Assembly: GCA_933228895.1 (NCBI GenBank)
Contig: OW121846.1
Coordinates: 112,671,054 to 112,735,053, forward strand
DNA length: 64,000 nt
Direction: 5' to 3'
Source of the DNA: Platycnemis pennipes
Lineage: Eukaryota; Arthropoda; Insecta; Odonata; Platycnemididae
The translations under genes and the position numbers were made by a program. Below the pieces are notes generated by a model. That model did not search any database. It saw only the letters and a program-made list of their open reading frames with translations, and was not told the DNA's origin. Each line of letters opens with the position of its first letter. The stretch's first letter is position 1. Of the stretch, positions 1 to 12,191 are shown piece by piece.

Positions 1-1588
1 TAATTAAAAATTCCAATTGTACTATCAATCATACAAGGAAACAAGATAAACAAAATTAAGGAGGCTGATTTTTACCAACAGGTTTAAAATGTCATTTCTC
101 TCTCATGCCATTTGAGAACATAATAGTCAGCATAGTAAAGGGATAGACAAGTAAAGTATTGCTACTTACTCTAGTGTACGAAGCATGTTTTGGCATTACT
201 AACCCAATTACCCATGAATGGTAAGGAAATACTGATAAATATATCTAGAGAAAAGACTTTCTAACTAGTAATTACTTCATTACTATGTAGATACTAGCAT
301 CTAGTTTCTCCTAAGAGTTATATATAACCTGTGTCCATGAAAAAGAAGCATTGTAGCTCTTAGTTGCATGTCAGTAGTGCACGCTTGGTGATATTCACCC
401 CCTGCCACACACCCTCCGGTAATTCTCAGTGCATTACGTAGATCTAAATGTAGTTGAAACATTTGTTAGATACTTGTGAAATGCAATAAATATGTTAATG
501 GTTCATATAGGCATGGTCCAATGTTCAGAACATCACCATCTAATCTGTTTCATTCCTTAATCTGTATTAGAATTATGTGTATGACTGCATGCTCAATTTA
601 AGGTAAATTTATTCCATAAAGGGATCATGTTATGGGAAGTTTTAATGTTGTCATAACCAGGGATTATTGGATCAGAGAACGAGTCAGAGATTAAGCTTAT
701 CTCTCTTATCTGAGTGAACTGGTTTTCCAATGTAGTGTGAGGTCTTCATAATTCTCTAGGTGTCAAAGGTGAATTCGTTTGCCGTGTACCTATGCCTTAC
801 TATGGATTCGTCGTGTTTGAAGGCAATCCCATCCCATTGTCTCCAGCAACGAAGTTATACTTACCCCCTTTTCGCAACAATTATTTTAAAATCTGGCTGA
901 TATACTCAGAATTATAAATAGATATTAATTCATTTTGGGGAGGGGGTTAAATGTGCAATAACTTCGCACGGTTTACTGGAATTAAATAATGCAGAAGAAG
1001 GATGCATAATAGAAAAATAGATAGATACTGAATAGATAGATGAGAGTGAAGAAAGTTTTTTAGATAACGATGAAAACTATTGGGCATCGAATAGGCGGGC
1101 AAAAAATTGTTCTGGAGATGCTGGGCGAGAATACTTCTAGCAGGAGAATCAAGACTTCTGCCTAAGCCGAAATGTTCTTCCTGCATTGCAATGGACTCAG
1201 AGTTTCAAAACATCATCACTTATTACCTTTCTAGTCTACCTCGTCTTTAATTGAATACATAAAAATTATATCGTTTTCCAGTTTATTCATTAACCGAGGT
1301 GAATTGCATTAGAGGAAAGATATTAAAATATTAGGCACGCATTCCCTGTACTACAACATATCAAAGATTGAATGATCCGGCAAGTTCTCAGAATTATACC
1401 ATTCCTCGTTACGTAATTAAACTTTATTCTAAACAAAGATTACACCTTCAACTGTGTTAGGCACGTGATTTAAAATTCACTAACAAGGAAAATTACCACA
1501 GGTATCCAGTGTCATTTTTTAAATTCTGTGCTACTATACTATATTCGTTCGTAAGTTTCCGCAGTGTTGATTAGATGAATTCTGCATT
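1..1588. other. Non-coding AT-rich sequence
   Basis: No gene is recognisable. A short (GATA)n-like stretch lies at about 1013-1047. The segment at about 350-402 is related to 7150-7190 plus 7463-7475 and acts as an unoccupied relative of the hAT-like MITE insertion site at 7.2 kb. Confidence 0.6.
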
Positions 1589-1620
1589 CTAAGTTTTCGT
1601 CCGTGTTCGTTTCTCAGTAG

Positions 1621-2256
1621 ACAGAAATTCAGGTGGCTGAGCACCTTTAAAAGCAAAGAAAACAGCAGTTTCTGAAGCGAAAGTTGTAAGAAATATAAAT
1701 CTTGCGTCACAAGTCTCGGTTTGAGTGTGGTGCAAAAAGAAGCGTTTCATGTGTCGGCTGGGAGAGATAATTGCTGTCATATTCTTGAGATCGTGGTTTC
1801 ATTTTGGTCTAATATCGTTTAATATATTTTTGTCTCCACGTTTCCATGGCTCCATCCTAATTCTAGATACTAGGACGCCAGGAGATAGCTGACGAAAATG
1901 TTGACTACTAAGCAACGAACGCGGACGAAAACCAGGGAAATAGAAACCACTATATTCAGGATGAAAATTCAGGTGACTGAGAATCGTTAAAAGCGAAGAA
2001 AACAGCTGTTCCTGTTGCGAAAGTTGTAACGAATATAAAGTTTGCGTCATCTAAAATTAATTGATAAACCAACGTAAGTAATAATAATTCGATTAAGCGA
2101 TCCTATGGCATCGGTAAAAACGACAATTGAAAGCGTTCTAGTTCATTCATTGGCAGGGAAATAGAATCCACTTTATTCAGAATGAAAATTCAGGTGACTG
2201 AGCATCGTTAAAAGCGAAGAAAACAGCAGTTTCCCGTTACGAAAGTTGTAAGTTGT
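1621..2256 (+). repeat. Three spaced copies of a ~95-120 bp repeat
   Basis: Copies lie at 1621-1710, 1933-2052 and 2153-2256. Each contains AATTCAGGTG(A/G)CTGAG, then AAGC(A/G)AAGAAAACAGC and CGAAAGTTGTAA. The last two share a further upstream part (CAGGGAAATAGAA…CACT). A 17-bp segment near 1592-1608 (TTTTCGTCCGTGTTCG) recurs inverted at 1915-1931, just before copy 2. This is not coding; the short ORFs here arise from the repeats. Confidence 0.8.
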
Positions 2257-2289
2257 TATTCCTATGGATGCGATGCATAGGAATAACAA
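2253..2289. repeat. 14-bp stem hairpin
   Basis: TTGTTATTCCTATG at 2253-2266 is perfectly complementary to CATAGGAATAACAA at 2276-2289, with a 9-nt loop. It sits directly at the end of the third copy of the neighbouring repeat. Confidence 0.85.
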
Positions 2290-2725
2290 TCGCTAATTAT
2301 TTGCCATGGGGAAGACACATCCGGGGAATATGCGGCCAATCCAAGAGAAAGCTAGAATTCATTAAAAGAGTTCTAGGGAAATGTGACGGAGAAACCTAGT
2401 CGGAGTAACCTTAGAGAGTACCACTCTCAATGCCAATATAGTGTTGTATTTATAAGTAGATAACACATTTTAACACTAAAACATTTAAAATGAGGGGTTT
2501 TAGTGCGCCAAATTGCGTTAATAGCAGCAGCAAATATTTCCGAATGCTCATGTTCCCGAGAAACTTGGAAAGAAGAGCCGCTGCAGATATGCCAAAGAAA
2601 TAAATGGAAACCCACTCCAACACTACCATCACTCTGCGAGGTAATTATTTCACATACTACCTACTATTGTTTTATGCATTAATTAATCGTTTGAAACTAT
2701 CAAAACCATCTTCATAATATTAATA

Positions 2726-5700
2726 GGGTCATGCCACCTCAATTCAACAAACGTTTGTCCCTTAGGGTCTCATATTTTGATAAAAATTGGTGCATGGGTA
2801 CAAAATCAACTCATATTCAATACCCTCAAACCGTTTTGTGAAAAAAACAAATTTTGAGTTAATTTTTACGCATTTTTAGCAAAAATCCGAGCCTTAAATC
2901 ATATTATCACTTATATCTCCGCTTGTAATTGTCATACAGCAATGATTAATAGCTCTTATTAAAGCTAAATCTTTATTAAATGCAAATATATCAATAAAAA
3001 TTATTTTCTGCTATGCCCTATTGTTGTTAATTACTAATGTTAAAAAAATGTTAATAAACTTTTCTCAAATGCTCCATCTCAGAATCGGCCGATACTTTTT
3101 TTCCGTCATCTAAACTTACCCATCTAACTATTCCAAAAATAAAATTTAGTGGCAATTCATAAATGCGTTTTTTATAAATATTTTAACATTTACAATTTTC
3201 TATCGCGTGGCCCGTCGGCTCCCCCATTTAGAATACATGCTGCAGACTCGCGATGCAAGCCTAAACATTTCCTAATTGTTCAAGGTCGTGGCTATATGAG
3301 ATAAAAATATATTATAAACTATAAATGATAACAAAAATTGTTATTTGTTCTGTTAAATGGATGTTTGCAGATAGATTTACCATTGAGCCCCACGTAAGTT
3401 TCCAGGCGGATTAACTTTTATCTGAGCTAAAAATCTGTCACAATTAATATGAAAATACTTTTTAAGAACCTTCAAGTATAATTCATTGATGAAATGAAAT
3501 GAAAATAAATTACAATTATGGAAAGTTTGCATCACTTGTTCTAGCAGAAAAACTTATTCGTTTTTTCTATCATTTTTGCTTCGTTTTTTTAAAGCTTGAG
3601 TGTGGCAAAAATTCAAGAGGAATTTGGATCAATTCAATATTTAGCTCAAAAAGTGGGGATAAGGGGCACCTAATCACTGGCAATCTTAAGCGAGGAAAAC
3701 CACTACCTCATGAGACAGTAATCAGAGTGATATCATTTTTCCATGACCCTGGAGTAAGCAGAGAAATGCCTGAAGTTAAAGATTACGTCAGCGTAAATGA
3801 CAATGGAATACGGGCACATGCACAGAAGAGACTAATTTTAGGAAATTTGAAAGAGATATTTTGTAATTTTAAGGAAAAATATCCCGAAGATACTGTTTCA
3901 TTTTAAAATTTTCAGAGCTAAGACCTAAGGAGTGCGTTCTTTCGGGAGCATCAGGAACTCATACCGCATGCGTGTGTCTGGTGAATCAAAATGTTAAATT
4001 AATGATTTTAGGTGCAAGGCTGTCGCCGCTAAATCTGGGGGATAACACCGAGCCGCTATTGTCATATAAAGACTATTTGTCAGCAAAGATGTGTTTCCCT
4101 GCGACCGAGGCATGACATTTGAACGAATATAAAAACTGCCGTGGCCGAGCCAAATTCGGAATTCAATAGAAGAACACTTTGATGGAAATTTAATTGATTG
4201 CATTACTTACCACCAATGGGTACAAGTTGACCGTTGCTCCATAGAAATTTTTATAAAATCTACCGGTAACTTTCTTGAAACTTTTATTGAAAAGCTACAG
4301 AAACGTACATAGCTAAAAATCAATCTGAAATTCTTAGAAATGTTAAGCAAAACATCCAAGTGGGGCAGATTCTCGTCATTGCAGATTTTTCAGAAAATTA
4401 CACTTTCGTTTTACAGGACAGCGTGCAAGGTATGCACTAGAATAACGACCAAGCAACAGTTCACCCCTTTGCTTGCTATTACTGCCCTAAAGTCCAGGAT
4501 AATATAATCCCAGTGAACTAAATAATCATATCAGACAACCTGAAGAATATAACATCAACTGTACATTTTTTTCAAAAACTTCTCCATTCTTGAAATTGAA
4601 AGTTCCGAAGCTTAAAAAAGTAATATATTATTCAGATGGAGCAGCTGCTCATTATAAAAACAAGTATAACATTCAGAACTTATATCTTCACAGTAAAGAT
4701 TTAACAGTCTCTGCAGAATGGCATTTCTTTGCTACATCGCATGGTAAAGGGCCAAGTGACGGACTGTGAGGAACTTTGAAAACACTAGCAGCAAGAGTAA
4801 GTCTTCAGCTTCCATACGAAAAACAAATACATACACCTATAGAACTCTTTAACTGGGCAAAATATCACATTTCAGTAGTGGATTTTGTCTACGCAAAGAA
4901 AGAAGAAATTGGAAAACATTCCGATGTACTTGCGAAAAGATTTCGTCATGCAGTTAGTAAAGCAGGCATTAGGGTGTTTCATGCAGCAATACCCGAATTA
5001 AATGGAGTGGTTTTAATGAAGAGACTCCCTTCGTCCAAGCAAGGGACGAGGATTCAGCTGTAGTTGCAGGCAAGAGTAACAGGATCCTCAAATAAAATAT
5101 TTCCGAGAGGACCCCTTCTTACAAGGTCTCAATGCACGAAAAGCCACAGCGACAGGCTCTCGACTGGAATTCAAAATGAAATCTTTTTGCATGGATAAAA
5201 AATATTTTGACACTAAAATTGGAGTTTGCAGTAAATTGGTCTATAGAGATAAAAAGAGTGAGTTAACAAAAACGAAGGAATTTTTCTGCTAGAACAAATG
5301 ATGCAAACTTTCCATAATTGTAATTTATTTTCATTTCATTTCATAAATGAATTATACTTGAAGGATCTTAAAAAGTATTTTCATATTGATTGTGACAGAT
5401 TTTTACCTCAAATAAAAGTTAATCCGCCTGGAAACTTAAGTGGGGCTCAATGGTAAATCTATCTGCAAACATCCATTTAACAGAACAACTAACAATTTTT
5501 GTTAACATTTATAATTTATAATATATTTTTATCTCATATATCCACGACCTTGAACAATTAGGAAATGTTTAGGCTTGCATCGCGAGTCTGCAGCATGTAT
5601 TCTAAATGGGGGAGCCCACGGGCCACGCGATAGAAAATTGTAAATGTTAAAATATTTATAAAAAACACATTTATGAATTGCCACTAAATTTTATTTTTGG

Positions 5701-6106
5701 AATAGTTAGATGGGTAAGTTTAGATGACGGAAAAAAAGTTTCGGCCGATTCTGAGATGGAGCATTTGAGAAAAGTTTATTAACATTTTTTTAACATTAGT
5801 AATTAACAACAATAGGGCATAGCAGAAAATAATTTTTATTGATATATTTGCATTTAATAAAGATTTAGCTTTAATAAGAGCTATTAATCATTGCTGTATG
5901 ACAATTACAAGCGGAGATATAAGTGATAATATGATTTAAGGCTCGGATTTTTGCTAAAATTGCGAAAAAATTAACTCAAAATTTGTTTTTTCACAAAACG
6001 GTTTGAGGGTATAGAGTATGAGTTGATTTTGTACCCATACACCAATTTTTATTAAAATCTGAGACCCTAAGGGACAAACGTTTGTTGAATTGAGGTGGAA
6101 TTACCC
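2726..6106. mobile_element. DNA transposon with ~840-bp terminal inverted repeats and transposase remnant
   Basis: The ends are GGGTCATGCCACCTCAATTC (left, from 2726) and the inverted GGGTAATTCCACCTCAATTC (right, ending 6106). The two arms remain near-identical for about 840 bp: 2726-3566 and 5268-6106. The flanking AATA at 2722-2725 and 6107-6110 looks like a 4-bp target duplication. The internal plus strand codes for a transposase-like protein (next entry); its first codons lie inside the left arm, and an inverted copy of them lies in the right arm. The superfamily is unassigned. The 4-bp duplication and long TIRs suggest comparison with Sola and Kolobok types. Confidence 0.85.
3499..5063 (+). 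pseudogene. Transposase remnant of the long-TIR element
   Basis: The first open stretch (3499-3906) contains KGHLITGNLKRGKPLPHETV, EMPEVKDYVSVNDNG and AQKRLILGNLKE. After a frameshift near 3905 it continues with KFSELRPKECVLSGASGTHT and ACVCLVNQNVKLM. It resumes at about 4600 with YYSDGAAAHYKNKYNIQNLY, then WHFFATSHGKGPSDG, a stop at 4768-4770 where the family has Gly, and a final open stretch to 5063 with LAARVSLQLPYEKQI. This arrangement (KDYVSV…SGTH.VCVC..HQN…SDGA..QYKN…WHFFATSHGK…DG.GG) is a widespread uncharacterised animal protein family that I recognise by pattern but not by name. The Asp of YSDGAA is a likely catalytic residue. At least five disruptions make it inactive. Confidence 0.7.
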
Positions 6107-6218
6107 AATAGCCATAGATACATGTAATGAGGGTATTTCTTGATCACATTCTCATTTGATCCATATGGATATGTTATAAGAAGAAATACCCTAATTACAT
6201 GTATCTATGCTATTGGGT
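6103..6218. repeat. Hairpin at the outer edge of the long-TIR transposon
   Basis: Arms 6103-6141 and 6181-6218 are inverted copies (ACCCAATAGCCATAGATACA against its complement, with one gap and few mismatches) around a loop of about 39 bp. The left arm includes the last 4 bp of the transposon and its AATA flank. It may be a small inserted palindromic element or the product of template switching at the transposon edge. Confidence 0.8.
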
Positions 6219-7190
6219 ACTATGCTATTGCTATTGCTACTTGCCATATTCAATACAACGATTCATATTTGCTGATGGCATAGCATTACTCTCAATTAAT
6301 AAGACTTATGAGATTACGCGACATCAAGACAGCTATTCTGAATGAAATAGCGACCGCGTTATACGTCATAATAGCGGCGACAGTCGTTATTTTCAAGTCG
6401 TTTTTTCAATTTTATTATATGTATTTATTGTTTTATTACGACCCAGTCGCTGGGGATTCACTGGCCCAGAGCGGTCGCAACATGCTATTTTGAACGGCAG
6501 ATAGCGACCGGCTGGGTCACTATATTATTACTCGAATTATATTAATGGAAGACCAGACCATCTGGATAGTGTGACGTAAATGAGTTCAAATCATTAGAAT
6601 TTCAAATGTATTAAATTGTTTACTTCGAGTAGTATCGGGTGTATATTCGAAGTTTGTCGACAAAGTGAAATGACTGGACGTCTGCACTTCAATTTTTGGC
6701 GATTTTAATTACCTATGCAAAACAAGTATAAGCCCGGGGTAGGCACGATTAGAGAGATGGGGTGACATAATTGTTTGTGTGTTATCGTGGAATAAACGGA
6801 AGGTTTTGTTACTATTTTGTTGACGTTGCTGTCGATTGTTTTAGTTTCTTTGGATATTGTATTTCTGTCATGTTCATTTAATTTGGGAAGCATTAAATCT
6901 TCTTAAGAAAAACTCGAAAGTGCTATTGGTAAACGAAAACCATAACAGAAGAATAGCAAATGAATCCCTTTGAGGAATGAGAGATTTGTTCACCATTTCC
7001 ATGCGTCGATGGAAGTGACAACGTTTGTTGCGAACTAGCTTGATTGAAACTTGCGGCGAGAGAAATTCTTTAGATTATATCCTGGCTTGCTGATACGTAA
7101 ATATTCCATATACCTAGCTACATGTGACTCTATTGTCTAAAATATTTCCTTGTAGTATCCTAGTTGCATGCTAAAAGTGCATGTTTGGCG
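6219..7190. other. Non-coding; possible degenerate MITE at 6.30-6.53 kb
   Basis: Around 6345-6530 the motif TAGCGACCG occurs in both orientations (6349, 6475 inverted, 6502), together with GACCCAG(T/C)CG. This suggests a decayed short inverted-repeat element. No gene is visible in the rest. Confidence 0.35.
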
Positions 7191-7454
7191 CAGGCTCGTA
7201 GCCAGAAATCTGCTTCGGGGGGGGGCTAAGTCTTGCGTAACTTGATACAAATCAGCCTTGCCATTTGGTGCCCACATGCTACAAATCTCTTCCCTTAATT
7301 TTCAGTGCTTGGTATTTACTTTGACAGTGCCCATACTTATTTCTTCTCACTGGTAAAGTTCACAGCTAAAATCAGAAAAACGAAGTTATTGGGAAAAAAT
7401 TCGGGGGGGGGGGGCTGAAGCACCAGAAGACCCCCCCCCCTGGCTACGTGCCTG
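7191..7454. mobile_element. hAT-like MITE with G/C runs
   Basis: The ends CAGGC(T/A)CGTAGCCAG are inverted at 7191-7205 and 7440-7454. Internally, long runs of G and of C lie near the two ends. The flanks GTTTGGCG (left) and GTTTTTGCG (right) are a diverged 8-9 bp target duplication. A related site at about 355-402 lacks the element and has a single GCTTGGTG. An 8-bp duplication with a CAG start suggests hAT. It has no coding capacity. Confidence 0.75.
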
Positions 7455-9159
7455 GTTTTTGCGATCTTCACCCCCATAGACTTACAAAACCAAAGAGGCA
7501 AAAGTTACACCACCCTGTATGGCTGGCGCGCAAGGCTGGACTCGGACGCGCGGTTGAAAACTCGAATTTTTTTCCGGCGTCGCACAGTTTTTCAACAGAT
7601 TAGCATTCCTAAAGCTTCAGTAAATATTGTGAGTCATTTACGAAACTTCCGTGAACATATTAACTATTTTTTCTACCTAAGAGCAAAATATATGTGGAAA
7701 TTAGGGTCCACCATTTTGTCCTATCAACTGAGTAAATATCCCTATAAATCACCTATTATTATGACATATCAAACATTAAAGTTGGTTCGGTAACACAATG
7801 TCACCTATAATTCCGCCAAGCTACTGCAAAAGTTCTGCAACCTCTTCATTTCGGAGATTTTCAGCGAAAACTGAATTCCGGCGTTTTTTGTATATTTTGT
7901 TCAACTTTAAGCCCTCGCATACTATTAATGCGCAATGGTTATGAAAAGTAAAAGCATACATCACATGTATCAATAAAAGGAAAATCACCATGCAAAATTT
8001 CATTTTCCACACTGAAAAAAACCATTTTTGGCATTTTGGCCAGCTTTTTTCGAGTTCAGCCCACTTTGCGACGCTGCGTTGCACTCCACTTTTACATAGT
8101 TCCTTGGACAATTCTTACACATCAATTTACCCACCAATCCCTAATGACATTTGCCGTCGGGTACCTCCTTCGAACAACAACAATTATTACCATGAAAAAT
8201 TTTTCATAACAAAAATATTATCTAGATAATTAATGATCAGCCAACTAGTTAATTTATTACGATTCGAAATTTTCCTTGACACTTAAAACTTCAATGGACG
8301 TTAGTGTAGAAATAAATTACTTAGGGTAGGAACTTATAGAAATACAATTCCATTAAATATAAATATCGACAGTGAGTAGGTAGAAAAATAAGCCGAACAT
8401 ATAAATAAAAGTCTCAGATATTTACAAATTATTCCTCGGGTTTTAAAATAATCCCCCGTCAAACCTTATATTTCATCAAACGTCTGTGAATTATTTGTGC
8501 AACGTAATTAATTGTTCATACAACAAAAAATTAATCGGCGGGGACAGAGTAGGAGCCGCGACCTCAAACCTTCCAAGCAGCGGTTCCCAAACAGCATGCT
8601 CTTATATGATGCCGGGAGAGCAGCTAAGGACACCGCGAGATGATTGCTGGAAAACGAAAAATGTTTAGCGGGGCAACTACTGAATTGAAGGTACCTCTGG
8701 TTTCCTCATGAGGGAAGGATCTAGACCTGTCCATTCGACAAAAAGTTCCCATCGCCACGGTGCATTTCTGTGCTAAGGGTGACCGGTTTTCGGGACGGAG
8801 GGTAGGGAGTCGCTAACAGAGTGACTCCGGATACTGGGAGATGTCCAGTTTTATTTAGCTTTACCCAGACAAGCGGGGCTCTGTATTGGCGGACCCTTTA
8901 TTTCCCTTGCTTCTCGAGGGACCATACATGGAAACCAATAATAAAAATCTTATGGAGTGTGCTGATTGACGGTGATGGATGGAAGGACTTCTTCCAACCT
9001 AAGGAATAGTTACTGTAAACCGCATTATCCTTGGTAATTGGGAGGTAAGCCAATCGCACAAGTAAATAAAAACCTAAGAAAGTGCTCCAAGATTTTGACC
9101 TCAGTCGGAAGGGTTCTGTCCACGTAAAAAGGTTGAAAATGACTGCTTCATAGGCTAGA
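7455..9159. other. Unassigned sequence; one hAT-like end
   Basis: The short ORFs here show no family resemblance. At 8578-8592 CAGCGGTTCCCAAAC looks like a hAT terminal repeat (SPIN/Charlie type), but I found no matching inverted end nearby. The stretch from about 8700 to 9160 is more GC-balanced than its surroundings and may be the decayed upstream part of the LINE at 9.16 kb. Confidence 0.35.
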
Positions 9160-10560
9160 ATAAGATCAGAGAACTGTCAAGGTGGTCCTGAGAGATAGTT
9201 CGATGAAGGTACCTGTAACACGAGGCTGCCCTCAGGGAGGAGTGTTATGTCCACTCCTCTGGAACATTGTAGTTGACAGTCTTCTGCCAACATTGAATAA
9301 GACTGGCGCATACACCAAAGGTACGCAGATGATATGGTTATACTCATCACTAGAAAGTACCTGGGTACTGTCTCCGGACTCATACAGAAAGCTCTGGATG
9401 AGGCAATGAGTGGATGTGCCGAAAGAGGGCTTACAGTAAATCCGGAGAAAACCAAGCTTGTATTGTTTAACAACTGAAGAAAAATGGAAAGCTTCAGACC
9501 TCCCTCTTTGCAGGTAAAGTTTATGTGGCCCTTATCATCAGTTAAGTACCTTGGGGATATTTTGGACTCCAAGCTTAATTGGGGGGAGCATTTGGAGGCA
9601 AAAGCAAGGAAAGTCTGTGCCTCCTTATGGATGTGTACGAGGGCCCTTGGTAAAACATGGGAACTGAAGCCAAAAGTCATTAGCTGGATTTATACTGCAG
9701 TCGTTAAACCTAGTTTCATGTACTGCTCTATAGTTTGGTAGAAGAGTGCCCGACAGAAAATTGCAGGGGATAAACTAAACCACTTCCAACGTATGGCCAA
9801 TATGGGAATTCCAGGGGAGATGAGAACAACCCCACCTCTTGTGCTAGAAACTCTGCTGAACCTGGTTCCACTTCATGTGGAAGCAGAGGTTCAGGCAAGG
9901 ACAGCGGCTTATCGTCTCAAATGTACGGGAGAGTGGTATGACAAAGGAAGTTCCTTTGTTCATAAACAAGTTTGGACGGAGCTCACAAAAACATGTCCCA
10001 TCTTTGAGATGGACAGAGATGGCATGACAGCCAGGTTGAACCAATCACTTCTCTATTTCAAGACTCTCTTCCCCGACAGTTAACAGTGGGTTGGAGAAAA
10101 GGGGAAAGAACTTCATATTGGGGCTAATGTATACAAATGTCTCCAAGAATGAAGGAAGAGCGGGAGTAGTGTTCTACCGCTATAGCGCACCAAAGAAGCT
10201 CTCAATTCCTTTCGGAAGATATGCTATAGTGTTTAAGGCAGAGGCCTGACAGGCCCATACACATATGCGCCTGTCAGGCGCATAGTCAGGCAGCTCTAAA
10301 AGCCTAGCATCACCATGGTGCAAATAAAAACAAATATAAGAGTGTTGTGAGGTACCTACTCAAAGAGATGGAAGGTGGAAATTTTTTTGGTACTTGGTCA
10401 GGCATATCCAGAAATGAGATAGCTGATGAGCTGGAAAAGGCTGTATCCAACCGCAATCCAATTGGACCAGAGCCAATTATAACTATTGCCTCTTCAATAG
10501 TGATAACACAACATGGGGCTTAGTCCGTAATTCTGAGATCCAGAGAACCATGCTTGTGTA
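9160..10560 (+). mobile_element. R1/LOA/I-like LINE remnant: reverse transcriptase and RNase H
   Basis: The plus strand encodes the RT motif VTRGCPQGGVLCPLLWNIVV, then in the +1 frame YADDMVILI with both catalytic Asp residues, AERGLTVNPEKTKLVLF, SSVKYLGDILDSKLNWGEHL, and a thumb/connection region to KTLFPDS at 10080. An RNase H domain follows in pieces: GRAGVVFY, FKAEA, SQAALKA and RNEIADELE. The RT is split by a one-base loss just before YADD, by a stop at 9741 and by others; the first RNase H Asp is not visible. GCPQGG.LSPLLW plus RNase H fits the R1/LOA/I group; the exact clade is not settled. The sequence at 8.56-9.16 kb may be its upstream part but shows no recognisable endonuclease. 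Confidence 0.8.
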
Positions 10561-12191
10561 CTCAACCATAGTGAACGACAGGCAAAATCACACATAGGAG
10601 AAGCTAAGCCTAGATTTTGAGCCCTCGTGGTCCATCAAGGATGGCAACGCAAGTGAGAAAGGGTTTCAAAGAAGTCACGACCAAAGGTGAACCCCATCTA
10701 GCGCTGAAGCCGCGCTTAGTGGTAAATGTAGGATATTCCAAGCCTGCCGCGTGAATGGCAATTCGTAAGCAAACATCGAATCCTTAATAATTCTGACGAT
10801 TCAGGCGACATTGAGTGGAAGCGAAACATGATAACACAGGCTCGTTTTTTTTCTTACTGTATTATTGAATCCTTAAAAAATCACATTTCTAATTTTATAT
10901 GTAAGGCCTCCAAATGGTTTCTGATGTTCTGACCAATGACGAATTTTTTACTTTCTTCTCTCTGACGGCGGGGGAAAAAATGTGAATACTCAAAATTATA
11001 AAATCAAGCGACCAGAAAAATGTGTTCATTTTAATTCCCTTTATTAGTCAGCTCAGCTGACATCGTCTTTGCATCGGAAAACGATATCTATTAAATATCA
11101 CTTTAAGATACAATCAACGATATCAATTTTACATCGGAGAAAGGTATTATTTATATGCCGTTTTTATATCGGCATTATCAGCCGATGTTAAAACGACATT
11201 GGTGACGTCAAAATGACATAGGGCCGACGTATAACTGCCATACGATGCTGCTTGGGTAAGGATGAGCTGGGTCTTGATAGTAAGTTAGGGTAAACGTTAC
11301 GAGAAAAGAAGGCGTGGAGACTAATGATATCCTATAAAAGCTACTTAAGAATCGAGGTAGAGATAACGAGATGAATTTACGGGTTTGCTCGTATGATGCA
11401 CGAGGCATTTGGCTGGAGTATTTTTTTTAATCTGTATCAATATCTAATGAAAAAAGAAAGACAAGGTAGCAAATGCTGAAATTCATACACTTCATAAATA
11501 AATGAAAAATTTCATCACCTATGGGTAGAGACCGAAAAATGGTAAATAAAAATCATCAAAAGCGGTGTTTAAAAATGACAAATACGGTAAATAAAATCGT
11601 TTTAAAAAGGTGAAAGCTGTGCTTAATGTTGGGAAAAAGGAGTCTTAAAGGAAGGTTTTTTTTAATATTATTAATAAAGACTTCATACCAATGTGAACAA
11701 ACAGTTAATAGTACATACATTTGAGATCCAATACAGAAGTTATGGCTACCCTACACAACATAAAAAACACAATAGGAAAAATTAAGTTAAAGACAAATTA
11801 ATGAGATAATGGTAATAACAATGACAGAGTGGAGCAGTGGACAGCAGGTAGTGAAGTTCGATTCTTACGCTGTTTAAAATTTTTCTTTCAACCATTGAAT
11901 AAAAAACTTTATCATCCTTCATTTCCAACCTTTGTGTGTGGATACTGACTTTTTTGTACTTCTATCGCTTCAACTAGATTTACAAATGCATCACTCAAAA
12001 ATACACTGTAAAGTAACGTAATGATTCCACAATTTAATTCTGTAGTATAAATTTTTTCCAATCATTTCCTTTCGCCAAATTTAATTATTTTTTTAAATTA
12101 TAATTTGGCATGAAATTTCTGATAATCTACTTTTTTAACTGCCTACTAGCATTACCCTAGGAATAAAGCACGGCTGTATTCTTAGGTAGTG
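10561..12191. other. Non-coding, mostly AT-rich
   Basis: At 10560-10800 this is probably the decayed 3' end of the upstream LINE. Around 11050-11240 there are several loosely repeated ATCGG/CGATATC and ACATCGG words. Nothing else is recognisable. Confidence 0.4.

Noticed and set aside
947..1186. 79-codon minus-strand ORF
   Set aside because: Low complexity (GATA-type repeat), no family resemblance or splice context.
8578..8592. hAT element from CAGCGGTTCCCAAAC
   Set aside because: No inverted partner or 8-bp duplication found in the neighbourhood; kept only as a single end.
9177..9680. 167-codon minus-strand ORF
   Set aside because: It is antisense to a clear plus-strand reverse transcriptase.
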